Positions 34,180-44,007 of a DNA stretch of 64,000 nt are shown here, piece after piece. Source of the stretch: Lathyrus oleraceus (taxonomy: Eukaryota > Streptophyta > Magnoliopsida > Fabales > Fabaceae); assembly GCF_024323335.1 (NCBI RefSeq), contig NC_066583.1, positions 412,436,031 through 412,500,030 of the forward strand. Direction: 5' to 3'. The position numbers and the translations under genes are program-made. How positions within the stretch are numbered: position 1 is the first letter of the stretch; each line of letters begins with the position of its first letter. A model generated the notes under the pieces. The model ran no database searches and had not been told where the DNA came from. It was given only the letters and a program-made list of their open reading frames with translations.

Positions 34180-36219
34180 TTTAAGCATAAGTAAACTCCT
34201 AATTATAAGTCCTTTCTCCTTTTTGCATTGGGTTCACACAAAACAAAGACAAAACCAACACAAGGCAACAATATATTTATATACAATAATGAGCTCAAAT
34301 GAGCAAAAGGAAAATGACATAAACATAAAATATGTGCTCAAGTGAGCAAAGTAAAAAGCAATATGAATAAATGAGCAAGAAGTAAATTGCATTAAAGTAA
34401 ATTGCAAGAAATTAAATGCTCAAATTAAAGTTAGTAATTAGTGGTTATGTTAGTTTGTCATAAGACAATTTAGCACTATGTTAAGCAATCGTAAGTGGAC
34501 TAATGTAGTAGTCACACCTATCTGTGGCCGGTCAATAAAACTATAGGCAAATAAACACAAGTTAGAGATCATGACTAGTAAGCCAAGCTCCTACAACTTG
34601 CCATGCCAAAAGAAAAGAGGAAAGGCCTTGTATGGACTTTAGGTTTTTTGCTTGACCAAGAAGCAACCTATCTTGGACACAAAGCAACTCACTTGATCAT
34701 GGATCAAGTTGAGTTTGATTTGAATCAAAGAAGGTTAAACCTCTCATATGCCAAGACCAACCATAAGACATTAACTCATTGGCCAAAATAAAAAGAAATG
34801 AGATGAAGATGAAATGAATGAAAAAAGAAATAAAGTGTCAAACACAATTGGTCAAAAGTGAATCAAATCATCATCAACCAATGCTAAACAGAAGAGAAAT
34901 GAAGATTAGAAGTCAACAAGTCAAACATATTTTTTTGGTATTTTTGAATTAAAAATAAATGCAAAAATAAAATGAACAAAATATGGTCAAACCTCAAATT
35001 CAATTCAAATCAACTTCAGTAAGTCCAATTAAATTCTCATAGGTCTAACATGGTCAAACAAGGTTTGACAAACTTTTCTAACAATTTTTGAAATCAGAAA
35101 CTATTTTAAAACAATAAAGATAACCCAATATGAATTAAAATCTCAAATAAATCTCAAATCAATTAAGAAATTAATGAGACTATTTTTCATTGACTTATCA
35201 TGATCCATATGTGTTAGAGAAATATTTTTGGATTTTTCAAATATCAAAAAGTATTTTAAAATGAATTAAAACTAATAAAAACCAAATAATTCACAAAAAA
35301 TATTAAATGAAGTCACAAAAATAATTAAAAATCAAAATATGAAACTAGATTTTTCAAGAATTTTTTTGGCATTAGTCTCATATTTTTGTGACTTCAAATA
35401 AAATATTTATGAATTTTTGAAAATAAAAGGAATTAAATGAAATTAAAACAGAAATAAGAAAAAGAGAAAAAAACAGCGCGCTTGGATCATTTCATTAAAT
35501 GACGTGGGCATGATCTGAGGGTTCAGAGGCGCGGTCATATGGTACTCCTTAGTCAAGCGCGCAGTACGTTGTATTAAATCAAGTCAACCAAATGAAAGGT
35601 CACGATTAAAACGTTTGAGAGAGATCCAAGGGATGAGAGGCTCCCACATGGGGATGGTGGTGGAAACCACCATCTTCTCCGGCCAGACAACTGATTCCGG
35701 CCACCACGCGCAGGGATTTGAACTTTAATGAAAATGAACAAGCAAGGTATCAAAATGAAGCCGAGGTGATGTGCATCACCCCTGTAACCATGGATTCTAC
35801 TCAAAGTTTCTATTTAAAGAGAAACATGAGCTTGAAGATCATGGTGCTTGATCTGAAATGGCACGATTTGCAAAATTGAGACCACCACTGCCCTGCCTCA
35901 TGCTTGAGGACTTCAGAAAACAACAAAAACCACAGAAATTCACATCATATAGCAAGATCTAGATCAAGAAAAATTGAGGTTCTACCTCTAAAATGCAGGC
36001 TCAAACAACACGAATTCCCAAGCTTTTGATCCAATCGTGCTCTGGAAGTGTGGTGATGATGCAAGGCTAAGGAATTAAGCTGTGAAGATCAACTAAGGAT
36101 GTTGAAATTCAAGCTTGAAATTGAAATGAAAATTGAAATTCCTTTAGGTGAGGGTTTGGTTTTCAATCCAACAGCGTTTTAGATCTCCTTCAGGTTCATT
36201 TTTGAATGAGCATGAGCTT

Positions 36220-36229
36220 CTATTTATAG
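36220..36229 (-). promoter_or_regulatory. Probable TATA box of the third Ogre's 5' LTR
   Basis: The minus strand reads CTATAAATAG. It lies in the LTR segment present only in the 5' copy. Confidence 0.6.
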
Positions 36230-37505
36230 CTGGAATGGATGCAAGGTGGTGTTTGGCTCGTGTGCATGAAACTTGGATCCTTCATGCATGGGCCTGTACA
36301 GCCGCTTGCAAATCCTAAGAATGAATGGAAATGCATGTTGAGGTCAAGTATGAGTGAATTGGACATGCACAAGGCCTGACATTAGCTTGCATTCCAAGTT
36401 ATGATGTGAATTGCAAAAATGAGCATAAATATTAAGCTTAATGGTTGGAAAGCTCTTGGAATAAGGAACAAAAGTCATGTTGGGAAAAAATTCATTTGGA
36501 GTTTGGAAATTTATGAAAACTGGCTGTGAAGTTTAGGGTACAAAACATGTCTAGGTTCCCTTTGAATTTTTTTGCCAAAACCACGCAACTTCAAGCCCTT
36601 CTGTTTCAATGATGCAAGCCTAAAATGGAAAAACCTCAAACATAAAAGTTGTAGATCTTTTCAAGATTATCAATTTAGACTTAAATTTTGAATCATTTGG
36701 ATTTTTCATGAGAAATTTATGGGCACTTGAAATTGGACATTTTTGAAATTCAATGACTTTTGTCCAAAGTGACCTATAATGTTTTGTATTATCACATGTG
36801 TTTATTTTAGGATTATGAAATTTTTTCCAAAATAACATTTGAATTAGACATCTTAAGCTTTCCAATGCAATTGGTCTCACCTCAAAATCATAAAAAATAA
36901 GGAAGTTAGGTCCTTGGGAAGTTGACCCAAAATTAGGGTTTCAGTCAAAATGACCTATAATGTTTTGAAATGAATGATGACCTTCCGAGTTTCAAATGGA
37001 TTTTTGATAAACATGAAAGTTGTTCATATGGTTCTTAAGAACATTTTTGATCTTGGGGTCATCTTCATTTGACAAACATATCAAAATTTGTATCTCAGTG
37101 ATTCTCAGTTTAGTCAGATGACTTGACTGGTCAACTTCTCAAGGCCAAACTTCAAATCTTGATGAATGAATGATTGAGGATACTCACATAGGCTCATATA
37201 TGCATAAAATAATTAATGAAAGAACTTCCCTTGATTAAATTTGATCATAGGTTGAGGTTGCTTCATGAGCAAGTGATAACATGAAATTATATCACATTTT
37301 AGGACTTAATTCAATTAGATTATATTATCATTTACTTTAATTTATCTCATTTTATCAGATATTATGCGGTATTTCCTTTCTATTTATGTCAGGTATCCAT
37401 TTTGAAGCAAAAGTGAAAAATGGAAGAAAAGGAGGTGCAAAAAGGAGAGAAAAAGAACCAAAGGCCAAAGCCCAGCCCAAAGCGCACAAGAAACCAATGC
37501 TGTGC

Positions 37506-37594
37506 CTGTGACGGACGTCACAGGGGGCGTGACGAGCGTCACACAAAACAGCCTTGTGACGGACGTCACACATGGTGTGACGAGCGTCACACCA
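37506..37594 (+). promoter_or_regulatory. Array of four TGACG-NN-CGTCA palindromes in the solo LTR
   Basis: Four palindromes with 2-base centres: 37506-37523 (8-bp arms), 37529-37542 (6-bp arms), 37555-37570 (7-bp arms) and 37573-37594 (10-bp arms). Each has the core GTGACG-(GA or AG)-CGTCAC. TGACG is the core of as-1-type bZIP (TGA factor) sites, so eight half-sites lie 140-225 bp upstream of a TATA box. Binding is inferred only from the motif. Confidence 0.8.
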
Positions 37595-37730
37595 TTCCAC
37601 TATCTTTTTGGCGCAAGTAACGCCCTCAGAAGACTTGAAGAGACGTTGAGGAGTTTGTGTCCTATATCCACGCCATGCATTTAGCCACGTTGAAGACCCT
37701 TGGGAAACGAAAAGCAGTTACCAACACCAA

Positions 37731-37739
37731 TATAAATAG
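37731..37739 (+). promoter_or_regulatory. TATA box of the solo LTR
   Basis: TATAAATAG about 460 bp into the LTR, downstream of the palindrome array. It matches a canonical plant TATA box. Confidence 0.65.
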
Positions 37740-39490
37740 CTACTTCAAAAACCTAAAAGGGGTCCTCGGTTTTTCCACGCTCACGCTGCCGAAGCTTTTC
37801 CAATTTTCTTTCTTTTTACGCTTCTGCAATTTTCTTTTCCAGCAACTTAACATTGTTTATTTATTTATTTCTTTTGCAAGTTCTACATTCTTTTTCCCTT
37901 GCAATTTACCTTTCCCTTTCCCTTTTTAGCATTTAGATATTTTTCGTATAATAGTTTCTACACCGGAAACTATTGTGTAACTTTTTATCGGATCTAACCT
38001 TACGTTAGATTCTAGTTTTATTTCCTTGGTTTAATTTATTGTTTAATTGAAGAATCCAAGAACAAATCCTACCGGCTTGTGGTGGAGTGTTCAAGACTAT
38101 TGTTTAACGCATTCAGGTTCTTTAATCGTTATTTAATGCTTTGTTTTATTAATTATTTATATTATCTGCCTGGGATGAGTCTATTTATGCATGATATGTA
38201 TTTCTGTTTGTTTAGCATGTCTGGCTAATTCGCCTAGATATCGGTATGTAAAGTAAGCGAAATAAGGGATCAAGGCTAAGTCGGTCTAATTAAACTTAAA
38301 ATTAAAATCAATCTTTTTACGGTCTCAATTTACAGGTTTAATAACAAGATTTTTTACAAAAGTAAAAGACATAAAGAAGTTAAAATCAATAGAGCGAGAG
38401 TTTGAGGTTTTAACTGGACAGTGTAAATTAGGCATTAATTCTAGATCAGGGCGAGAGCAAGTTTTAGAGTTAATTAAATTCTGACCTTTTCCAAAAAGTA
38501 TTTTTAAAGATTGAATGTGAGGACGAGAGTTAAGCATTCGGGTTTAATTGTATAACCTAAGTCAACAGAGCGAGAGTTTGAGATAAGGGTGTTTAAAACG
38601 GTCAGTGTTTTCTTAAAAAGAGTTTCTGCAACTTTATTACTTTCAAAAAGTGGTTTTTGACTTAATTATAAGTGACAGCTACATTAACATAAAATCATGG
38701 TTTATTCAACAGAGCGAGAGTTTGAGATAAAACCTTTAATCAATAAAGTTAACTGAAACGATTTATTTTAAAAACCAAGAAACCGACAAAGAATTGAGTC
38801 CCTAATTACGACGAACTGCATACCGATATCCGCTTTATTAATATTTAATCTAGATCTTAGTTTAGTTTTTAGCTTCGTCCCCCAAACAATCAACCATTAT
38901 TCACCTTAGCTTTACGTAGTAACCTTAGATAACGGTATATCGATTCATAAGTCCCTGTGGGATCAATATCTTTTAAAACTACGCGATAGAACTGTGCACT
39001 TGCAGTTTGTACCCCAAATTCGACTCACGAAGTCGAGCGATCAGCAAGGCACAGTCAAAGCATAGTTGAATTAGGGTTTCCTTGGGAAACAATCCTCAAG
39101 CCCTTTGGGTTATCTTGATCAAATTGGAAAATTGAGATACTTGGGAGACATATATGATGATTAAGGAATTTGTGGACCATTGTCATGCTTTTTCTCATCT
39201 TCATCTGGCCATTTCATTGAGCTTAGGAGCCTCCTAGGAGCATTGGGAGCACATGATCACTTTAGCTTCAAAACAAAAAGAGTTAGTGACATATTTTTGT
39301 TCTTTTGGTTAGTAAACAAAATAAGAAAAGCAATAATATACAATTCAAGAATTCCTGGTGGTCTCAAACCACTCACACAAGTCCCAACCCTAGGGTTAAG
39401 GGGCCACACATGCTATGATCCTTGAGGCAATGCATGGAGCAAATGATATGATGCCATGAGGGATCTTAGTGTCAAAATTAGGGTCTTACA

Positions 39491-39760
39491 GGTCTCAAAC
39501 CCTAGATGTGAACTTGATGAATCAATGGAATCATGCCCTTCCTACAAAAGAGTTAGACAAATGCAAAGATATGTTTTTGGTATTTTAGTTAGTAAAATGA
39601 TAATATACAAAAGTATGATATAATCACAAAGTGCTTGGTGTTCTCTCCCAAAACAAACCTAATGAAGGAGGGGTAAAGAGGATTCCAATGTATGATCCCA
39701 ATGCTAATGCTTATGATGGAATTTCATGAGGGATCTTAGGGTCAAAATTGGGGTCTTACA
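39491..39760 (-). mobile_element. Second Ogre, 5' LTR, remainder
   Basis: Follows the GGTCT duplication and continues the LTR interrupted at 16974. It ends GGTCAAAATTGGGGTCTTACA-type sequence at 39760, the TGTAAGACCCC LTR start on the minus strand. The sequence after 39760 belongs to an Athila-like element. Confidence 0.85.
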
Positions 39761-39765
39761 TTCAC

Positions 39766-40885
39766 CAGCCAGGAAACAGTGGACGTGCACGTACACATGG
39801 CAGAAGGTGCCAGAAGCAGACTACTCAGGTTCTACCTTTCTTCCCTATCTTATGTTGTTGCATTAGGGACAATGAAAAGGTTAAGTATGGGGGAGGAAGC
39901 TTTACCACTTTCATTTATCGCTTCCTAGGTAGATTTAAATTATTGTTATTTCCTTTTTCTATTTTATTTCTGTTTTACTTTTGTTAAGTGTCAGTCGAGT
40001 CAAATATCAATGTGTTGTCGAGTCTTTATGCGTGGTTTCCGTTATTTACTGATTCTCCCATTTGCTTAAGCCATACCAAATTTATTTGCAAAAATCTAGA
40101 CTTAGAGATTCAGTACATCTTTTGAAAATTCTAAACTATAAATAAAACTGAGGTTGAATTGTAGAGATCTGGTAAAACTTTACAAGATCGGTATCGTTTT
40201 AACACCTTAAATATCCCAAGTATAAGATCGATTTGAGTAGTTGTCATGCCATAGCCTTAAATTCCATCCTTTAATATTCCTTAAGTATTTTATCTAGCAG
40301 TCAGCACCATCCTAAGCACACACTACGCGAGAAGTCAATGCAAATAAGTGTATGATATCAGGCTTAAAAGAGAACAAGATTGACGGAATATATGAAAAAT
40401 GTTGTTCCCTCTAAGTTAGGTGATCCTCACCCAGTCATTTAGCCTAACGGTATAACCATCTTTAACTGTTATTTGAGCCAAAGTGCAAAAAAGAAATAAA
40501 TAAATAATGATGAGATCATAGTCACTAACATATTATCTTGCTATGAATGTGAAAGGATAACGGGCTTAATGTGATTGCGCCAGAATGAAAAAGGCTAAAA
40601 ATAAGGTTTAGTAAGGTAGGCTTAGGCATGATGACATGATTCAAATTGATTTATATAGGAGGGAGACTTATGATTGCACTATTGCGACTATGTGTTCCAA
40701 CGATACCCTTAGTGTGGAAGTGAGTACCTGTTAATGCAATTTTTGACCAAAGTAGATTTTATAGACTAGAATGAGTATCCGAATGCAACTGTGTCTTTTA
40801 CGAGTCTTGATACTTTATGCTGCAAAGATATTACCAAATTTTTTATTCATACACGCAGCATTTGCTTGAGGACAAGCAAAGGTTT
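39766..40885 (+). other. Non-coding 3' internal region of the Athila-like element
   Basis: Only short, unrelated open frames. Purine-rich tracts occur near 39885-39900 and 40886-40900. No gene supported. Confidence 0.55.
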
Positions 40886-40900
40886 AAGTATGGGGGAGTT
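40886..40900 (+). other. Polypurine tract of the Athila-like element
   Basis: AAGTATGGGGGAGTT directly precedes the LTR start TGATAACACG. Confidence 0.75.
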
Positions 40901-41102
40901 TGATAACACGAAAACGTATCGTATATTTGGCTTCATACACATTATTTTTTACTTGATTAACACTTATCATTACGCAGTATTTTATGTTATTACAGGTATT
41001 TATCGAACAAAAGGTGTACAAGCAAGCAAAGTGAAAAATAGCAAAAAGGAAAGAAAAAGAGAAGAAAATGAAGAAAAATAGAGAGTATGGGCCCACCACA
41101 CC

Positions 41103-41215
41103 AAATGGGCATGTGGCGCCCATCACTTGGATGTGTGGTGCCCGCCACATGATCTAAAAGGAGTGGTGGCGCCCGCCACAAAGTAAGGAAGTGGTGGCGC
41201 TCATCCGTCAAAAGG
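41103..41215 (+). promoter_or_regulatory. Array of GTGGCG-CC-CGCCAC palindromes in the LTR
   Basis: The clearest units are 41166-41179 (perfect 6-bp arms, CC centre) and 41134-41149 (7-bp arms with one G-T pair). Degenerate units lie on either side (near 41110-41125 and 41192-41210). The array sits about 135-240 bp upstream of TATATAAAGG, the same place as the TGACG array in the solo LTR. Confidence 0.7.
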
Positions 41216-41343
41216 TAGTGCTCTCCACGAAGATCAAAACTAGGGTTGTGGCAACCACCACAACCCGGTCTTCCCTACTTTTTCTCCACAATTTCAGCCA
41301 CGATTCCACTCGCCTTTTCGCTATAATCTAGGGAAGTGAAAAA

Positions 41344-41353
41344 TATATAAAGG
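41344..41353 (+). promoter_or_regulatory. TATA box of the Athila-like LTR
   Basis: TATATAAAGG on the plus strand, about 440 bp into the LTR. Confidence 0.6.
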
Positions 41354-42448
41354 AGGGTTGTTTTTCCTTTGAGACGACGTTTTTTTTAGTCAGATTCTTT
41401 TTGGTTAGTTTTCTAGGCAGTTTTCTTACTTTCTAAAAGTAATAGTTCTCCACATCGGGGACTATTGCAACTTATTGTTTACGCATTTAAATTCAATTGT
41501 AACGGTTACTCATTGCCAAAGCCTGCCGACATTATTTTATTTGAAGAATCAAGATTCAGTTCAAGTTCTCAATTCATAATCCATGTTTTATTTTGATTGC
41601 CATTTTACTTATTTATGCCTTATTGTATGTTAGATTTTCTGAATACCATGTCTGTTATCAGATCCATGTCCGGCTAAACCCCTAGGTATCAGTATGTAAA
41701 GACCGTCGAAACGACGGGATTCGTAAATAATTGGTGTTGGTTTTTATAAAACTTACTTTCCCGGTTTTAGTTTCTTATTTCATTAAAAATGTTTTTCGTT
41801 CGAGAGTACAAAGTAAACAAAGGTTACGGTCAACAAGAACGAGAGTTTGAGATTTTAACCAGATAGCTAAAACTAGGCACTAATCCTAAACACAACGAGA
41901 GCGCTTCAGGATTAATTAGACTTTACTCATATTCAAAAATTACTTTTAAATTCAAAATGAGACTGCGAGAGCCAAGCATTCTAGTTTAAGAGTATGGTCA
42001 GAGTCAATAAAACGAGAGTGCGAGACTAAGTCCTTTTTATAAATAATTTCTACTAAAGAATATTTTGACCAATAAGATTACACCAAATATCTATCGAATC
42101 CCCGAAGTTTGATGTGTTACATACTGATATCCCTTCATCAAATATCTTTATTAATATTCTATTTACGTTATAGTTATTTCTATTCACCCTCCAATCTTAG
42201 AACGATCATCAGCCTTAGATTTACATAGTAAGATTAGATAATGATACGTTCGATTATTAGTTTTTGTGGGTTCGATAATCTTTAAAACTACGCGATCCGA
42301 CTGTGCACTTGCAATCACGATTTCCATAGACTTACTAAGTCGCGATCACTTTTCCTTTTCTTCTTATCTACTTCTTCTTTCTTTTCTTTTGTTCTTATCC
42401 CTTTTCTTCTTTCTTTCTCTACCACACACAAAAAATAAAAATAAATAA

Positions 42449-42452
<4 letters not shown>

Positions 42453-42542
<90 letters not shown>
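42453..42542. repeat. (AT)n microsatellite, left flank of the SIRE insertion
   Basis: About 90 bp of pure AT dinucleotides, ending exactly where the SIRE LTR begins. A CT-rich stretch lies before it (42349-42425). Confidence 0.95.
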
Positions 42543-42544
<2 letters not shown>

Positions 42545-43583
42545 AAGGTAAGAAATACAAGAAAGGGGGGTTTGAATTGTTTTGGAAAATAAGCGCTTTT
42601 TCAGACAAAGACCACACAAGGAATTTATACTGGTTCGCTTATAACACAAAGCTACTCCAGTCCACCCGGCCAAGGTGATTTCGCCTTCAATAAGGACTTA
42701 ATCCACTAATCTTGAAAGATTATTACAACCAACGTCTAAGAGAAAGATCTCTTAGTCCTCTCAAGTATACAAACTGCGCAGAGTCACTTGAGGAAATAAA
42801 GTAATAGATAAAAATGACTTTGTAATCTAGAGTGCTTCTAGGATAAAGCAAATATTACAACAGTAAGAACAAAAGAATGTTTCACGTTTCTAAGCAAAAG
42901 CTTCGTGAAAGATTGAGAGAGAGAGAGAGAGGAAAGAGTTTATGTGCGTTGGTTATCTCTCAATGTTGTTTGCTGTCCTTTATATAGAGGTGAAAGGACC
43001 GTTGAAATTGATGGCAGATAATTTAGTCTTGATTAGGAATCAATGCCATAACTTCTGTTGTTTCTTGCCAAAACAACTTTGTCTCCCTGAATAACTTCTT
43101 TCCAATAATAGTTCCTTTCCATTTAAATTCGAAGTTGACGTTATTCTTTCTGAATTAGGAAATCCATTATCAGAGTCTACGTAACTCTGTTAAACTGGGA
43201 TCTTGCTATGTGGCTTTAGAGCTTCTGATGATTTTGATCGCTTAGAGTTCTGATGGTGACTTCAGATACTGTTGTGAGCTTCTGGAATTTGATATACCGT
43301 TATTCAGAGTCAGATCTTCTAGAGCGTACTTCTTCTTCAGATGCTTCTGATATTCTGATCTGCTGTAAGCTCAGAGTCAGAACTACTAGAGCGCATTTCT
43401 ACTTCAGATGCTTCTGATCTTCTGATAATTTGTATCTGATTTGATTCTGAATCTGATGACGCAGTCAGATTTCTCTTAGAGTCCTGCACACTTAGGACTT
43501 TTCGTTAGGGTGCCATTTTTGGTTTCATCCTTTGTTATCATCAAAGTCCTGGAATCTGTTGTAGAACAATTTTTGTTCTTACA
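42543..43583 (-). mobile_element. 3' LTR of the SIRE element
   Basis: From TGAAGGTAAG at 42543 to GTTCTTACA ending 43583 (TGTAAGAAC on the minus strand), 1,041 bp. It contains a minus-strand TATA-like CTATATAAAG near 42978-42987. Confidence 0.93.
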
Positions 43584-44007
43584 ATCTCCCCATTTTTGAT
43601 GATGACAAAACAAACTCAAATGACAGATGAAACATTAAAAAAAACTTTATCAGATCAGATAGAAATGAGCTCCCCCTGAGATAGGCTAGGGAGTTCAGAA
43701 GTTCTTACCAGAGCTTCCAAGCAATGAAGTTTCTTGATACCTTCTGCAATTTTCTTAAGTCCAGTGTTAGATGAATTTATTTTAGATAATAGTATGTTTG
43801 CAGAGTGCTTAAGGTATTAGGCAATTTTTCATCAGAGCTATTTGATTTCTCCCCCTTTTTGTCAGAATCAAAAAGACTTAAACAAAAAATAAGCAGGAAA
43901 GATATATATTCAGATAAGAGAAACAAAACATCAGAGATAATGACAAGAGAAAACAAAAAAATCAGAAACAAAGATAAGCAAGGCAACAAGCAAAGGATCC
44001 TAAGTGC
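43584..44007 (-). other. SIRE 3' untranslated region with polypurine tracts
   Basis: The minus strand has AAAAATGGGGAGAT directly before the LTR. A second purine tract, CTCAGGGGGAGCTC, lies at about 43669-43682, and a similar GGGGGAG occurs inside the end of the envelope-like ORF near 44174. No gene otherwise. Confidence 0.65.

Larger units (their letters stand above)
37274..39043 (+). mobile_element. Athila-like solo LTR
   Basis: Begins TGATAACATG at 37274 and ends GAGCGATCA at 39043. It is flanked by a perfect 5-bp duplication GCAAG (37269-37273 and 39044-39048). Removing it and one GCAAG restores exact continuity with the other LTR of the host Ogre (19757-19800). The ends and several internal blocks match the LTR at 40901-42348, for example AACTACGCGAT followed by CTGTGCACTTGCA near the 3' end and repeated (A)CGAGAGTTTGAG motifs. 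No internal region or second LTR is present, as expected after LTR-LTR recombination. Confidence 0.9.
16975..39490 (-). mobile_element. Third Ogre (Ty3/gypsy, Tat lineage), complete in outline, minus strand
   Basis: An element of about 22.5 kb bounded by TG at 16975 and CA at 39490 with a perfect GGTCT target duplication. Read right to left it has a 5' LTR, leader, ORF1, gag, protease, a putative intron, RT, RNase H, archaeal-type RNase H, integrase, 3' UTR with a hairpin array, polypurine tract and 3' LTR. This order, the extra ORF1, the second RNase H and the intron between protease and RT are diagnostic of Ogre. The LTR copies differ by roughly 2% over the stretch I compared by eye. All coding regions carry stops or frameshifts and the primer-binding site is deleted, so this copy cannot move by itself. 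A solo LTR is nested at 37274-39043. Confidence 0.93.
33065..39490 (-). mobile_element. 5' LTR of the third Ogre (interrupted by a solo LTR)
   Basis: Homologous to the 3' LTR at 17231-20219 but starting 256 bp inside it. It is interrupted by an Athila-like solo LTR at 37274-39043 (plus its target duplication). Without the insertion it is about 4.65 kb. It keeps the ~1.58 kb segment (35351-36932) absent from the 3' LTR, including a minus-strand TATA box. No coding sequence supported. Confidence 0.9.
39761..42348 (+). mobile_element. 3' part of an Athila-like Ty3/gypsy element
   Basis: Internal 3' sequence with the phrase CATTAGGGACAATG followed by AAGTATGGGGGAGGAAG near 39860-39900. Further on is the lineage-typical GCTTGAGGACAAGC directly before a polypurine tract and the LTR. 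The coding part and the 5' LTR are absent; the left side is cut by the Ogre at 39760. No complete protein remains. Confidence 0.8.
40901..42348 (+). mobile_element. Athila-like 3' LTR
   Basis: A 1,448-bp LTR from TGATAACACG to GTCGCGATCA. It shares ends and internal layout with the solo LTR at 37274-39043 but is clearly diverged. It contains a TATATAAAGG box at 41344-41353 and a palindrome array upstream of it. Confidence 0.85.

Noticed and set aside
37355..37684. Overlapping open frames on both strands with repeated VTSVT/CDARH phrases
   Set aside because: They are translations of the TGACG palindrome array in the solo LTR, not proteins.
2212..39760. Treating the left LTR and the 12773/39760 LTR as the two ends of one Ogre
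   Set aside because: Their termini differ (TGTTATACCCC versus TGTAAGACCCC) and no target duplication matches, so they are annotated as different families.
42315..42673. Open frames rich in Ile-Tyr repeats on the minus strand
   Set aside because: Direct translation of the (AT)n microsatellite; the same applies to 52631-52892 and 54370-54555.
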